A program made the position numbers and the translations under genes. 64,000 bases of DNA, taken from NCBI GenBank assembly GCA_951812925.1, contig OX638372.1, positions 90,107,058-90,171,057 on the forward strand. The letters are read 5' to 3'. The stretch is from Calliopum simillimum. Lineage: Eukaryota; Arthropoda; Insecta; Diptera; Lauxaniidae. Below, one piece after another: positions 54,687-64,000 of the stretch; positions within the stretch are counted from its first letter, which is position 1, and each line of letters starts with the position of its first letter. The notes beneath the pieces are model-generated. The model was not told where the DNA came from. It saw nothing but the letters and a program-made list of their open reading frames with translations, and searched no databases.

Positions 54687-55340
54687 TTAATCAGTTTTTT
54701 CATTTAATTGCAACAGCTCTTGAGCTTCTGGTGGTAACTCTTTATATTTTTTATCACGTTTTACTCGGATTTGGCTAATAACACAGGCCCACAAAAAAAA
54801 AGTACCATGCGCGAAAGATCAGACCACCTGAACTTTATGTTTTCGGGGTCGCTGAGTCCGAATATGGTGTCAGAATAGCGGAGTTGGTTCGAGTTTTTTC
54901 ACAAATCAGAAATAATGCTGCAAAAAATCTTAAATTTTTCAGCATAATTGTTGATTTCTAAAAAAACGCGAACCAACTTTGCTATTCTGGCACCATATTC
55001 GGATTCAGCGACCCCGAAAACATAAAGTTCAGGTGGTCTGATCTTTCGCGCAGGGTACTTTTTTTTTTGTGGGCCAGTGTAATCGGATCAGAAGAGATCA
55101 GCATGTAATGCAAAGCATCTTCGTTGTTTGCTACTCTAGAGCACAATCTGTTGTTGTGTAACTTAGAGCTTTTAAAAACTTTGTTTGATGCTTCCTGAGC
55201 TTCTTCGGAAAGACTACCAATTGGTATTTGAAGTGCTTGTATGATTTCGCTTCCGTGAATTAAAACTTTATGCACAGAAGCGGGCATATTATACCAATTA
55301 TATGTTTTTTGTATAGCCTTCAATATGCTCTTGGCTTATT
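54687..55340 (-). pseudogene. Transib transposase, C-terminal RAG1-like segment, MITE-interrupted
   Basis: Minus-strand segments at about 55335-55081 and 54779-54687 read together: YNWYNMPASVHKVLIHGSEI, PIGSLSEEAQEASNKVFK, SSKLHNNRLCSRVANNEDAL and YMLISSDP, then after the MITE SQIRVKRDKKYKELPPEAQE to a TAA. The HK.L.HG.EI, SEEAQEASNK and ED..H......SDP order parallels the C-terminal catalytic region of RAG1 (FHKTL..., SEGNESGNK), as known for Transib enzymes. The N-terminal two thirds are absent. Catalytic activity is impossible, but the family identity is clear. Confidence 0.75.
54780..55080. mobile_element. MITE inserted in the Transib transposase
   Basis: A palindromic 300-bp element with ends ACACAGGCCCACAAAAAAA and, inverted, ACACTGGCCCACAAAAAAA. 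The arms match through GATCAGACCACCTGAACTTT and GTTTTCGGGGTCGCTGA to CCGAATATGGTG. AAT on both sides may be the target duplication, and removing it restores the transposase frame at an Ile codon. Confidence 0.75.
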
Positions 55341-55399
55341 TTAAGAAAGGGTGACTCCCAAGGGGGATTAAAAGGAGGAAATATACCCCTTACCTGTCA

Positions 55400-56394
55400 C
55401 CCTTCTCTTAAATTTTTTTTTTTTTGGAATTTAAGAAAACTGTAAGCTTAAAATTGATAAAAATATTGAAAAACGTTGCAGAATGTAAAGAAATTAAAAT
55501 ATTTTTTTTCTCAAAAACTGCTACAGGAAAAAATTCATAGAAGAAAAAGTTCTCAAAAAAAGCAGTAGGGACTTTGTATTTTGATTAAGCATACTTGGCC
55601 ACATATTATATTGGAAAATAATGAAAATCAGGATATCTATTTTTTTTTTTTAATGTCAAAGTTTGTAGAATTTATCGATTTTGGCTTTTTGAGCTTAAAT
55701 TTTCGAAAAATCACCATAATTCACCTATCACACATAAAAACTCAAACAAATGTTTTTTTAAAAGCTAAATGCTTGTACTTTTTGACAAAATGCTATCTTG
55801 ATATATTTCGATGCAAACGAATTAAAAATAGCGTTCCAAAAAAGTCAACTTATTTTGTCCCGTCAAAAACCACAATATGAAAAAGTTTATAAAAAAAAAA
55901 GTTTTCAAAAAAAGCAGTAGGGACTTTGCATTTCGATTAAGCATACTTGGCCACTTATTATATTGAAAAATAATGAAAATCAGAATATATATTTTTTTTT
56001 TTTTTTTAATGTCAAAGTTTGCAATTTTTCCATTATTACCAATTTTTTTTTAAATATTTGAAAAATCACAATAATTCACAACAAAAAAAAAAAAATATTT
56101 TTAACAAAGTAGAAACAATATACTTTCTAACGATATGCTACATTAGTGGATCGGGGTTAAAACAAATTAACTAGAGCGTTTATCCAGCAGTTCCTAATTT
56201 TAGAAGTTCTGTAGAGCATTTTTTCTGTTTAAAGTCCAACTTTGGGCTCACTGTGTTGCTAAACCAAAACAAAATTTTAAACTTTTATAGTTTTTTTTCC
56301 GTCCCTAAGTATTATCTGACGATTGGCGTCAAAGTTTTTTAAATCCATAGCACTTTCAAATTTTACCTATTTATGGCCACAATCTCCCATTGTG
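55400..56394. repeat. Right part of element D, with a direct duplication
   Basis: AAAGCAGTAGGGACTTTG, TTAAGCATACTTGGCCAC, AATAATGAAAATCAG and TTTAATGTCAAAGTTTG occur at 55558-55672 and again at 55908-56018. No coding block is recognised; the frame at 55581-55880 lies on the duplicated sequence. Confidence 0.55.
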
Positions 56395-56401
56395 TGGCGG
56401 C

Positions 56402-56872
56402 ATGCTTATGCTGTGTATTTGGTGGGATCAGAAGGATGTCGTGTACTATGAGCTGCTAAAACCTAACGAAACCATCACTGGGGAACGCTACCAATAACAA
56501 TTGATGCAATTGAGCCGAGCATTAAAGGTTAAACGCCCGGAATATGCCAAAAGACACGACAAAGTGGTTTTTCAACATGACAACGCACGGCCACATGTTG
56601 CAAAAACCGTCAAGGAAACGTTGGAGGCGCTGAATTGGGATGTGTTACCCCACCCGCCTTATAGCCCAGACATAGCCCCTTCTGACTACCACCTATTCAG
56701 ATCGATGAAGCATGGCTTGGCTGAGCAGCGCTTCACTTCTTACGAGGAAACCAAAAATGGGTCGATTCGTGGATTGCCTCAAAAGACGAGTCGTTATTCC
56801 GGCGCGGAATCCATATGCTGCCAGAAAGATGGAAAAATGTTATAGCTAACGATGGACAATACTTTGAATAAT
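56402..56872 (+). pseudogene. Mariner transposase, C-terminal part
   Basis: In frame from 56402: MLMLCIWWDQKDVVYYELLK, NETITGERYQ, a TAA at 56495-56497, QLMQLSRALKVKRPEYAKRH, VVFQHDNARPHVA with the second Asp, PPYSPDIAPSDYHLFRSMKH with the third Asp (DD34D spacing), then a one-base shift after TSYEE to WVDSWIASKDESLF, RWKNVIANDGQYFE and TAA near 56872. AATAAA follows near 56896. It belongs with 53492-53693. Confidence 0.9.
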
Positions 56873-56930
56873 ATATATTGTACCGTTGTTTCTAAATAAA
56901 TGCTCAAAAACCAAAAAAAAAACCTTTAAA

Positions 56931-59178
56931 ATTAATTCCAACACCCATACATTTATTGGGGCTATCCACAGAGCATTGGAATAAGTACTTAAAAAAAATC
57001 GCTTTTGATGAATTACAATATAAAAACTTTGTTGCCCAGTACAATCTTCAATGCCGTACTGTCAATCCAATGCCAACAAGATACTGTACAGCATTCTTTA
57101 TATCTATTGGTTCAAAGCGGAACTTGAAAATATATAATAGTGAATAAAGTATGTCGCAAAGTTTGTTTCGGTGAGATTGGATGTGTTGCGGACACTTAAC
57201 TATGGTAAATTCTTCACAAACGGTAGTTGAAAATATAAATGAATGAGTGGAACACATAGGGCAGCAGAAAATACGTCCATCCGATAAAAGTGTTGGGACG
57301 AGAAATACATGAGTTGAGGAAGTTCTGGAAATTGAAGCTAGCTAGTTCAGAATGGTGGAGTTTTGTGGATACCTTAGAGACTTGACTTATATAGGTGTGG
57401 TCTACTTTCAGTGCGGAGTGCCCTCAGAACCCTTTAGGCCTTTAGTACTTATTCGATAGTCTGTCACTTTTCGAAAATAAATTAATGAAAAATGCTGTTA
57501 CTTTTATTAGTTATCATTTATTTGAAATTTTTATTGAGATAAGCTTAATTCATCATGATTTTATATAATAATAAGTTTGTATAGATGTAGATATACTGTG
57601 TGTAATATCATTGTTAAAGTTTTTTTTTTTTAATATTTTTTGTTGTTTTCTTTAATATTCAACTCTTTTGTAAATTTTCATTTTTATGGTTTTTGTTTTG
57701 GGATTTTATGGGGATGCCAATATTATTAAGAACTTAATTTCTTTGGGGAAGTTTTCTACAATAACATGGTTTTATTTCTACATACATAGTACTTTAAAAA
57801 CATATAACTGCAGTATGTATGTTTATTTATTTATTAATTGATTATTTTATTTGAAAAATAAGTCACATAAGTCATAATGCCATAAATAAACTTAAATAAT
57901 AAAGAATACAGCAAAATTGGGATACAATTTATTTTATTTTTTATATTATAACAGAATTTCTTATCTAAATTCATTAAAAAGGCAACTTATTAAAATAGTT
58001 AGGGGTTGAGAGCGTGTATTTCAATTTATTATTTTAACATACATGTAACAATATACATATCATAAATTAAATGTTTTAATTGATTTTTTTTAAAAACATT
58101 CCTTTTCAATACAATTTTTAAGCTTTTTATTTTACAAATATAAATTAAAACTAAGTACTTAAATTAAAAAATATTTAATAAAATTGGTGCTTTTTAGCAA
58201 AAGTTCTATAATAAAGCTCTGTTTTATTTTTTGTGTTTTTGAGATGTTTTTGCTTTTTTTCGAAAATGTGTACCATTGAAAGTTTATTTTATATATATTT
58301 TTTTTTTTTTCTGTTTCTGTTGGGAAGATAGTTATTTTTTGCATGTCTTTTTCTAATTTGGTTTTTATTCAATATTTTTTTTCTCCAGAATTTGAGTTTA
58401 ATTTTTTTTTTTTTTTTATTCTTAGGTTTTTATTTGTTGTAGTTAGTTTTTCTCATTATTTTGTGTTTTTCAGAAATGTGACTGTTTAGTGCAAGTTTTT
58501 TTTTTGTTTTTGTTTTTATTTTTATCATTAATTTTTTGTTTATTATATTTTTAAAAAGTTGCTTTGAAAATATCTACATAATATTTGAAATTGGACTTAC
58601 CATATTTCAATATAATTAAATGTTCTCTAAAAAGAAAGCCTATACTATTCATATACCGTACAGTTTGAAGCAATGAATATGTTTAAGAAATATTAGATGT
58701 AGGTATTCTAATTATAAGCAGAACGACTTTCCAATGTCTTCTGTTCTCAGTTTATATACTGGCAATTTCAGTGTTCTTATGTGCCAGGTGGAACAAAGGT
58801 TATGTCATATTCTAATTGTGCTGTAGCTTTTGAAAATGGCCTCAAATAACATTTTGCTTTGCCACTAATTTTTCTGATAGTTAGAGAATAAGGCTTACAA
58901 TAAGACTATCAATTTGAAGCCAAATGTTTTATGAGCAACAATTGAAAATGCATCCACTCTGGAGGTGGTCATTTGATTGAAATCAATTACTTAAATTAAC
59001 GTTGGTAATTTCATTTTTTATGTAAATTATCTGTGAACACAAATTTCAAGTTTTTTCTTTTCTGACCAAATGGCAGCCAAACCACAGTATTACATTAGTA
59101 TTGGCTTAATTAATATGATCCAACATTAAAAACATTTTTAACGTTCTTTTGCTTTGAAAATGTAGTCATCTTAAGTAC
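56931..59178. other. Long AT-rich segment without recognisable gene
   Basis: 57480-58560 is extremely T-rich on the plus strand, with several A/T homopolymers, and could be 3'-UTR or spacer DNA. A frame at 56956-57147 (LSTEHWNKYLKKIAFDELQY) has no domain I recognise. No terminal repeats were matched. Confidence 0.35.
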
Positions 59179-59511
59179 ACAGGGTGTATTGCAAAAGGTT
59201 ACGAAGCTTCTGGGAGTTGATAGAAGAGGCCTAGACTAACAAAAAATTGCATCTGTGGGGAGTCTAAAATGCACCCCTGAAGAGTTTTAGGGTTAAAACT
59301 ATTTTTCTGACTTGTTTAAAAAAAAAAAAAATATTCTTGGATTGCTCTAGCGTTTTAGAGAAAACTAAAAAACTATTAGTTAATTGTATCATCTTTTCAA
59401 AAATGTTTTGAAAGATTTTGCAAATTTTAAAGCTGAAATTAAACTTTTTTATTTTCTATTTTTTAACTTTGGTTGCGATTTTAGTATAAAAAAAGATCAT
59501 ATTAACATACC

Positions 59512-59768
59512 CCAGTGTGCCAGACGGTTTATATCTCCGCTTTTTTATCCGTTACGGATCCGTTACTGATCCGTTACTGATCCTTTACTGATCCGTTACT
59601 GATCCGTTTGCGGGAGAAATTCAAAAAAAAAAAAAAAAAAACGATTCGCTTTTTTTTGGGAATCCGTTTGCGGGAGAGATTCCCAAAAAAAAAGCGAATC
59701 GTTTTTTTTTTGGAATTTCTCCCGTAACGGATAAAAAAGCGGAGATATGAATCGTCTGGCACACTGGG
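59512..59768. mobile_element. Palindromic MITE with CCAGTGTGCCAGACG ends
   Basis: The arms CCAGTGTGCCAGACGGTTTA, TATCTCCGCTTTTTTATCCG and TTACGG are mirrored at the right. Five imperfect tandem GATCCGTTACT words lie at 59551-59610, then a perfect inner hairpin (AACGATTCGCTTTTTTTTGG and inverse). hAT-like by the CAGTGTGCC start, but no 8-bp duplication was confirmed. Confidence 0.65.
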
Positions 59769-60106
59769 ATCTTTTTAAACATTTTTTCGAAATCCCCGTT
59801 AAATTTTCTTTAACTTTTCTTTATTATTACATCAAATTTTTGATTTGTAGTCAGAAAAAAATACTTTGTTGTAACAAATCACTCGTTACTCGCATGCGAT
59901 CCTTCAAACAGATTGTTCTTGAAAAGTTTTTTTTTCTGACGTCAAATTAAAAAATTGATATGACAAATGTTCCACTGAATTAAAGAAAATTTCATGTGGA
60001 TTCCAAAACAAAAAAAAAAAAATATAAAAGAGTATGTTGATAAGAAATTTATCTTACTAAAATTGCCGGCAAAGTCAAAAAATATTTAAAAAAAAATAAA
60101 AAAATA

Positions 60107-60896
60107 ACTAGTAAGGGTGTAACCTTTGGCCTGGCCAAACATTAAATACCCTACACAGCAGTATTTTGAAAATTTTGCTAATATGGGAGGTGCCACTCCC
60201 TCCGAATTCACCCAGGTTTTTCTCAGAGTTTGCTTTTATAGTTCTTAGTATTTAAGTGAAATTTGGTTGGATTATCTGAAAAAATGCTTTCAGAATAACG
60301 TTTTGAAGCTTTTGCTTATATGGGAGGAGCCACGCCCTCTTGTCCGATTTTATCCAGTTTTTGCTTAAAGCTTGCATTTATAGTTTTTAGTGTCTGAGTC
60401 AAATTTAGTTCGATTATCTCTAAAAACGCTTTCAGTACAGCGTTTTAAAGCTTTTGCTAGTATGAGAGGTGCCACGCCCTCTTGTCTGAATTCGACCAGT
60501 TTTTGCTCAGAGCTTGCGCTGACATTTCGTAGTATTTATGTGTATTTTGGTTGCATTGTTGTGAAAAATACTCCAAAATTTGCATTTTGAAGATATTTTT
60601 TGTATGGGCGGTAGGCGTGTCCGTTGACCGATTTTGCTCATTTTCAATCCCCCGAGCTAACTTTGACGACGGAGGCAGTGTTCTAAACTTCATTGAATTA
60701 TCTTGCTTAGTTTTCCCAAAAAATGTATTTCCACACACAGCCAGCCACCCAGCCAGACAGACGGACATGGTTATATCGACTCAGGAGGCGACGCTGATCA
60801 AGAATATATATACTTTTCTATATCTGCCACGCCTCCTTCTCTGCGTTACAAACGGAAGGACAAAGTGAATATACCCTGGGTGTAGGGTATAAAAAT
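60107..60896 (+). repeat. Dispersed repeat family R, copy 5 (longest)
   Basis: It starts ACTAGTAAGGGTGTAACC and ends GGGTGTAGGGTATAAAAAT. It has three GGGAGG(T/A)GCCACGCCC blocks rather than two, making it about 150 bp longer than copy 1. Frames at 60390-60590, 60457-60768, 60551-60868 and 60703-60885 are repeat by-products seen also in other copies. Confidence 0.85.
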
Positions 60897-61190
60897 AATT
60901 GAAAATATCAAATCTAGAACTTTGCGAAATTCTTCTAAACCCATTAAACCAAATACACTCTTAGAATGTTCATAGAATTAGCTAAAAATTTTATAAAAAA
61001 TTTTCTGTAAAACGTTAGGGTGATCCAAAAAAATTATTTTCTTAAACAAGTCAGAAAATCAGTTTTAACCCTAGAACTCCTCAGGGATACAATTTGAATC
61101 CTTACAGGTGCAAGTTTTTATTAGTTTAGGTCTCCCTTATCACCTCCCAGAAGCTTCGCAACCTTAAGCAATACACCTCATATATTGTCG

Positions 61191-61559
61191 TCTTATAAGT
61201 GACACACCTTATATTGGGATTTCCATGTTTTGAGTTAGTTAGGTTTTCTGGTCTAAAATGTTTTTATCGTTAGACTGGCGAAACCCATTCAGTCACATCT
61301 TTGCTAAAAGAGTGTATTTTTGGTATGGGATCAAGGTTGGTAAGAAGATCAAGTTTTTCAAGACATGAAAAATATTTTAATTCTCCGAATATCTCAAGGT
61401 TGAATCATCATTTTAGTGTGTTTCATTTCACCAAAAGAAGCAGGGTGTCATTCTTAATTAAAAGTTTTGATGGTTTTGCAAAGGAAAAGTTGTAGTTTTG
61501 GACTTGAACTTGAATTTGTAAAAAATCGCACAAAAAATGAAATTGTAATCAATAGTTTT
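61191..61559. other. Intergenic, no gene recognised
   Basis: A frame at 61301-61495 has no domain. The sequence leads into the mariner-like relic on the minus strand. Confidence 0.35.
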
Positions 61560-61619
61560 TTTTTATGCAGAAGATCAATGCATGGCACTAACATTTGAAA
61601 ATGATTTGGGGCATATGAG

Positions 61620-62215
61620 CACCGTGGCTGTTCTTAACAAAGCGCATTCTGTACGTCCAATTTTTGGCCATTTTTGGAATAACACGAACAATGCTGGCCT
61701 CCAAGGCGTCAATTGTTGCTGGTTTATCAGCATAAACCAGTGACTTCATGTAGCCCCTCAGGAAATAATCGAGAGGTGTGTAATAGCACTTCCTTGGAGG
61801 CCAATTGACAGGCCCATTTCACAAAATCAACTTATCGCCGTATGGCACGTAGCGTCATTCTATCGAAATAATATCTCGTCCGGATCAGTATCATCCATAT
61901 TTTCAAACAAAAAATCATTCATCATGGTGCGATTACGATTTCCATAGCTCCGAATGCATTTTTGAAGAAATAAAATCGCATCAAACGTTGCATTTTTCTC
62001 AATGTAGTGGAGTCCGTAGGGTCTTTTGTGGACCGGTCTCACTTCATATGCGGCAATTTTGCTTATTAATAAGCCCGTTAAGCTAAAAATGAGCCTAATC
62101 GCTGAACATAATTTGGCGATAAAACAACGGGTCAGTTGGACGTTCAAAGTGTGCTTCGTCAAGAACAGCCACGGTGCCCATACGCCCGAAATCATTTTCA
62201 AATGTTAATGCCATA
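61620..62215 (-). pseudogene. Mariner-like transposase relic with stops and shifts
   Basis: Minus-strand blocks in order: IMFSD then AHF and LNGLINKQNCRI (first Asp region), ENATFDAILFLQKC, YGNRNRTMMNDFLFENMDD, DEILFR, a stop, then NDATCHTA (second Asp region), GPVNWPPRKCYYTPLDYFLR with the third Asp, GYMKSLVYADKPATIDALEA and IVRVIPKMAKNWTYRM. It is the same general transposase type as 26086-26490, but this copy keeps the centre and C-terminus. At least three stops and several shifts; inactive. Confidence 0.75.
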
Positions 62216-63200
62216 TACTTATCTTACGATTTAATAAAAAATTTTTGATTACAATTTTATTTTTTGTGTTATTTTTTACAACTTCAAGTTCTATCAGACA
62301 TAAAAAACACCCTTTACCATTACGTGAAGCAATCAATTTAATGTGAAATAATGAAATTTACTAACTAGAAAAATATAATCACTTTTTTAGAAAAAAACAA
62401 CTTCATACAAACATGCGGCTTCACCGGACGCTAAAGTCGCGCTGATATAAGCTTTAGGTATTAGCGTTAAGTTTGAACATGAAAAACTGTAAATCCTATG
62501 TATGCAATGGAAAAGAACCGTACGGTCCATATTACCCGCGTACTCCATGTTATTCTCGCTTACCCTATATTTGTATACCAAAAGTTTACATAAGCCATAT
62601 ACTTAGATAGCACTCAAATTCATAAGTTTCCCTTGAAGTGGAATGTCTTCTAAACTTATTTCTTTACTTTAGCAAAGTTTAAGGTGATTAACCCTTGCAT
62701 ACTGAAATATAATAAATCAAGTTCATATTTTCAAAACAACTTCTTGCCATTGTTGAAAAAGATAAACATACATTTATATAAATGAATAAATTTAAAAGTT
62801 TAAATATATGCTTTCAATTTGTTTGGCACGAAGAAGTATACGTAGAACTTAGTTTAGTTCTATTATGGGAACATGGTTCCTCGATCGCTCAATGTCATTT
62901 GAAGGCCTTGACTTATCTATTATCGTTTATCGTCGAGATTTATTGCTAAGTAAAAATCGTTAAAATACATATACTTACATCTGGGGACGCTATTGCAGCT
63001 GAAAGTTTTCTGTGCTCTTATTTTAAATGATTCTTTCAATAAAATAAAATAAAATGTCGCTCTCCTTTTACATACGTATATGATACCAATATTGAATACC
63101 AATTATTGCCACATTTTCGTTATCATAATTGTACAAACTGAAGAAAACCCTTTCAATCTATACGTGAGGCACTACTTATATTTCGGGAAAAGCAAATAAT
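62216..63200. other. Intergenic, no gene recognised
   Basis: AT-rich; frames at 62387-62581 and 62920-63102 (minus) have no domain. Confidence 0.35.
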
Positions 63201-63222
63201 AACAAACATTTTTAATTTAAAA

Positions 63223-63935
63223 TGGCTTTATTGTTTTTCAAAATATTGCCCTTGATGATCAATGCGCTTTGGCATTGGTTCAAACCATTTGTCATAGCAG
63301 TTTTCCCATTCCTCTTGAGACACCTCGATAACATGGTTTTTGAACGCTTCAACTGCTTCTTCGGCACTCGTAAATCGTTGACCACGCAGTTTACCTTTGA
63401 TATTCGGGAGCAAAAAGAAGTCATTAGGTGCCAAATCAGGACTGTACTGAAGATGAGTTATCAATTCGATGTTTTGACTGCTCAAAAATTCACATTTTTT
63501 ACGAGATGTGAGAGAACTCACATTGTCATGATGGAGAATGAATGATTGATTTTACGAATTTTTCTGAAGACTTCCGGCAAACAAATAGTCGTGAATCACT
63601 CAAAATTGACCGTCCTACGTTGTTCAAGCGAAACAGTGGCCTCATGACCCATTCAGCCTAAGAAACAGGCGACCATTTGCATCGCTGTGCTTCTTCTACG
63701 ATTGCATCAATGTTTTGTGGCACAACAACCGATTTTGGACGACCTTCACGGAATTCGTCGGTGACCAAACTCCGACCACAATTGAATTCACTATACCAGC
63801 GATATACTGTGGTTTTTAATGGGGCTTTATTGCCATACAAAGGACTAAGTTCATTGACGCATTCTTTTTGACATAATCCACGTCGAAAGTTGTGAAAAAT
63901 AATCCAACGAAAACCTTTTCTTAAAATTTCCATTT
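63223..63935 (-). pseudogene. Mariner (irritans-type) transposase, internally deleted
   Basis: N-terminus on the minus strand from ATG 63933: FHNFRRGLCQKECVNELSPL, TTVYRWYSEFNCGRSLVTDE and FREGRPKSVVVPQNIDAI, the helix-turn-helix region with its usual linker. After about residue 90 (CKWSPVS) there is a stop, then a damaged middle (LFRLNNVGRS), and the C-terminus at 63521-63228 with YSPDLAPNDFFLLPNIK (third Asp), LRGQRFTSAEEAVEAFKNHV, EVSQEEWENCYDKWFEPMP, and a terminal YFEKQ then TAA. The part with the first catalytic Asp is deleted and the second is in a damaged frame. Typical autonomous copies encode about 345 residues. Inactive. Confidence 0.88.
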
Positions 63936-64000
63936 TTTGGCCAAATTGATTTCCTTAACGCACTGGAAACAAAACGAAGAGCACTTGTACATCAAAACGT

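Larger units (their letters stand above)
53694..56394. mobile_element. Transib element D, 2701 bp, TGGCG target duplication
   Basis: The ends are CACAATGGGAG and, inverted, CACAATGGGAG; the flanks TGGCG at 53689-53693 and 56395-56399 form a 5-bp GC-rich duplication. The interior contains a minus-strand C-terminal transposase relic with RAG1-like features, a nested MITE (54780-55080), GGGCGnTGCCACGCC tandem units (54110-54500) and a 345-bp-spaced direct repeat (55520-55680 and 55865-56030). It is the best supported Transib in the window, because ends, duplication and coding remnant agree and the empty site is known from the mariner frame. Confidence 0.9.
53430..56930 (+). mobile_element. Mariner element split by a 2.7-kb Transib insertion
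   Basis: The N-terminal part of a mariner gene lies at 53492-53693 and the C-terminal part at 56395-56872. Between them is element D, flanked by TGGCG on both sides. The coding frame continues across the duplication (NIHG, then GMLMLCIWWD), so both parts belong to one copy. The element also has an internal deletion, a stop and a shift, and outer ends that are not clearly conserved. Confidence 0.85.
59179..61190. mobile_element. Inverted-repeat element, about 2 kb, with nested insertions
   Basis: The left end AGGGTGTATTGCAAAAGGTT leads to ACGAAGCTTCTGGGAG; the right end carries the inverse (CTCCCAGAAGCTTCG, then GCAATACACCT). Inner arms pair GGTTAAAACTATTTTTCTGA and CTTGTTTAA with their inverse at 61045-61070. 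Inside are a palindromic MITE (59512-59768) and family R copy 5 (60107-60896). No coding sequence seen. Target duplication not determined. Confidence 0.7.

Noticed and set aside
55323..55400. Extension of the Transib transposase upstream of 55340 on the minus strand
   Set aside because: A stop lies just upstream in frame and no further family motifs are readable.
57480..58560. T-rich tract as an RNA gene or long UTR
   Set aside because: Nothing but base composition supports it.

Overview
The window is an AT-rich piece of eukaryotic genome, most likely from a higher dipteran fly; a tephritid is plausible, but I cannot prove the species. The case rests on insect-type chemoreceptor genes with short GT-AG introns, mariner/maT, Transib, piggyBac, pogo-like, hAT-like and Sola-like DNA elements, and one dispersed repeat present in five near-complete copies. 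One run of 200 Ns (10061-10260) is an assembly gap. No bacterial genes, rRNA genes, convincing tRNA genes or CRISPR arrays are present.

The host genes that can be supported are gustatory receptors (GR, 7tm_7 family), in two pairs. Pair 1 is a broken copy on the plus strand (10957-12609, five exons, four frameshifts in exons 1-2) and an intact paralogue on the minus strand (21417-16665, five exons, 414 codons). The last exon of the intact copy lies about 3.2 kb from exon 4 because mobile elements have filled intron 4. Pair 2 is two large first exons in tandem on the plus strand (34304-35242 and 42342-43256). Both end in the same phase at a GTAAGT donor, yet only one set of small 3' exons (49100-49264 and 49497-49571) could be found, 5.8 kb beyond the second. 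This matches the alternative-first-exon layout known at Drosophila Gr39a; the protein itself looks closer to Gr39b by eye. The only other host-like coding exon is a FLYWCH zinc-finger ORF at 50479-50829.

Everything else is nested mobile DNA. From left to right: piggyBac remnant with a TTAA-flanked end (1-934); TA-flanked MITE (1961-2229); pogo-like element (2367-3922); large foldback (4693-6865); tandem arrays and a MITE (7590-9115); Gr copy 1; two Transib-like elements side by side sharing the 5-bp target CGCCG (13489-15946); Gr copy 2, whose intron holds a maT mariner and a foldback; a 1.26-kb foldback (23350-24610); a mariner-like element interrupted by another foldback (24851-26598); a short Transib-like element (27445-27869); satellite arrays (31725-33000); Gr exon 1 of gene 3; a tandem array and a 1784-bp hAT-like palindrome with an 8-bp target duplication (36451-38234); Gr gene 4, with a LINE and a Sola-like element in intron 1; a foldback and LINE remnants (51043-53420); a mariner split by a 2.7-kb Transib that keeps the C-terminal part of its RAG1-like transposase (53430-56930); AT-rich sequence without recognisable genes (56930-59178); a nested 2-kb inverted-repeat element (59179-61190); and two more mariner-family remnants (61560-62215 and 63223-63935).

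Most long reading frames in the window are by-products of these repeats. Frameshifts were judged by eye from paralogue or family comparison, so some could be sequencing indels.
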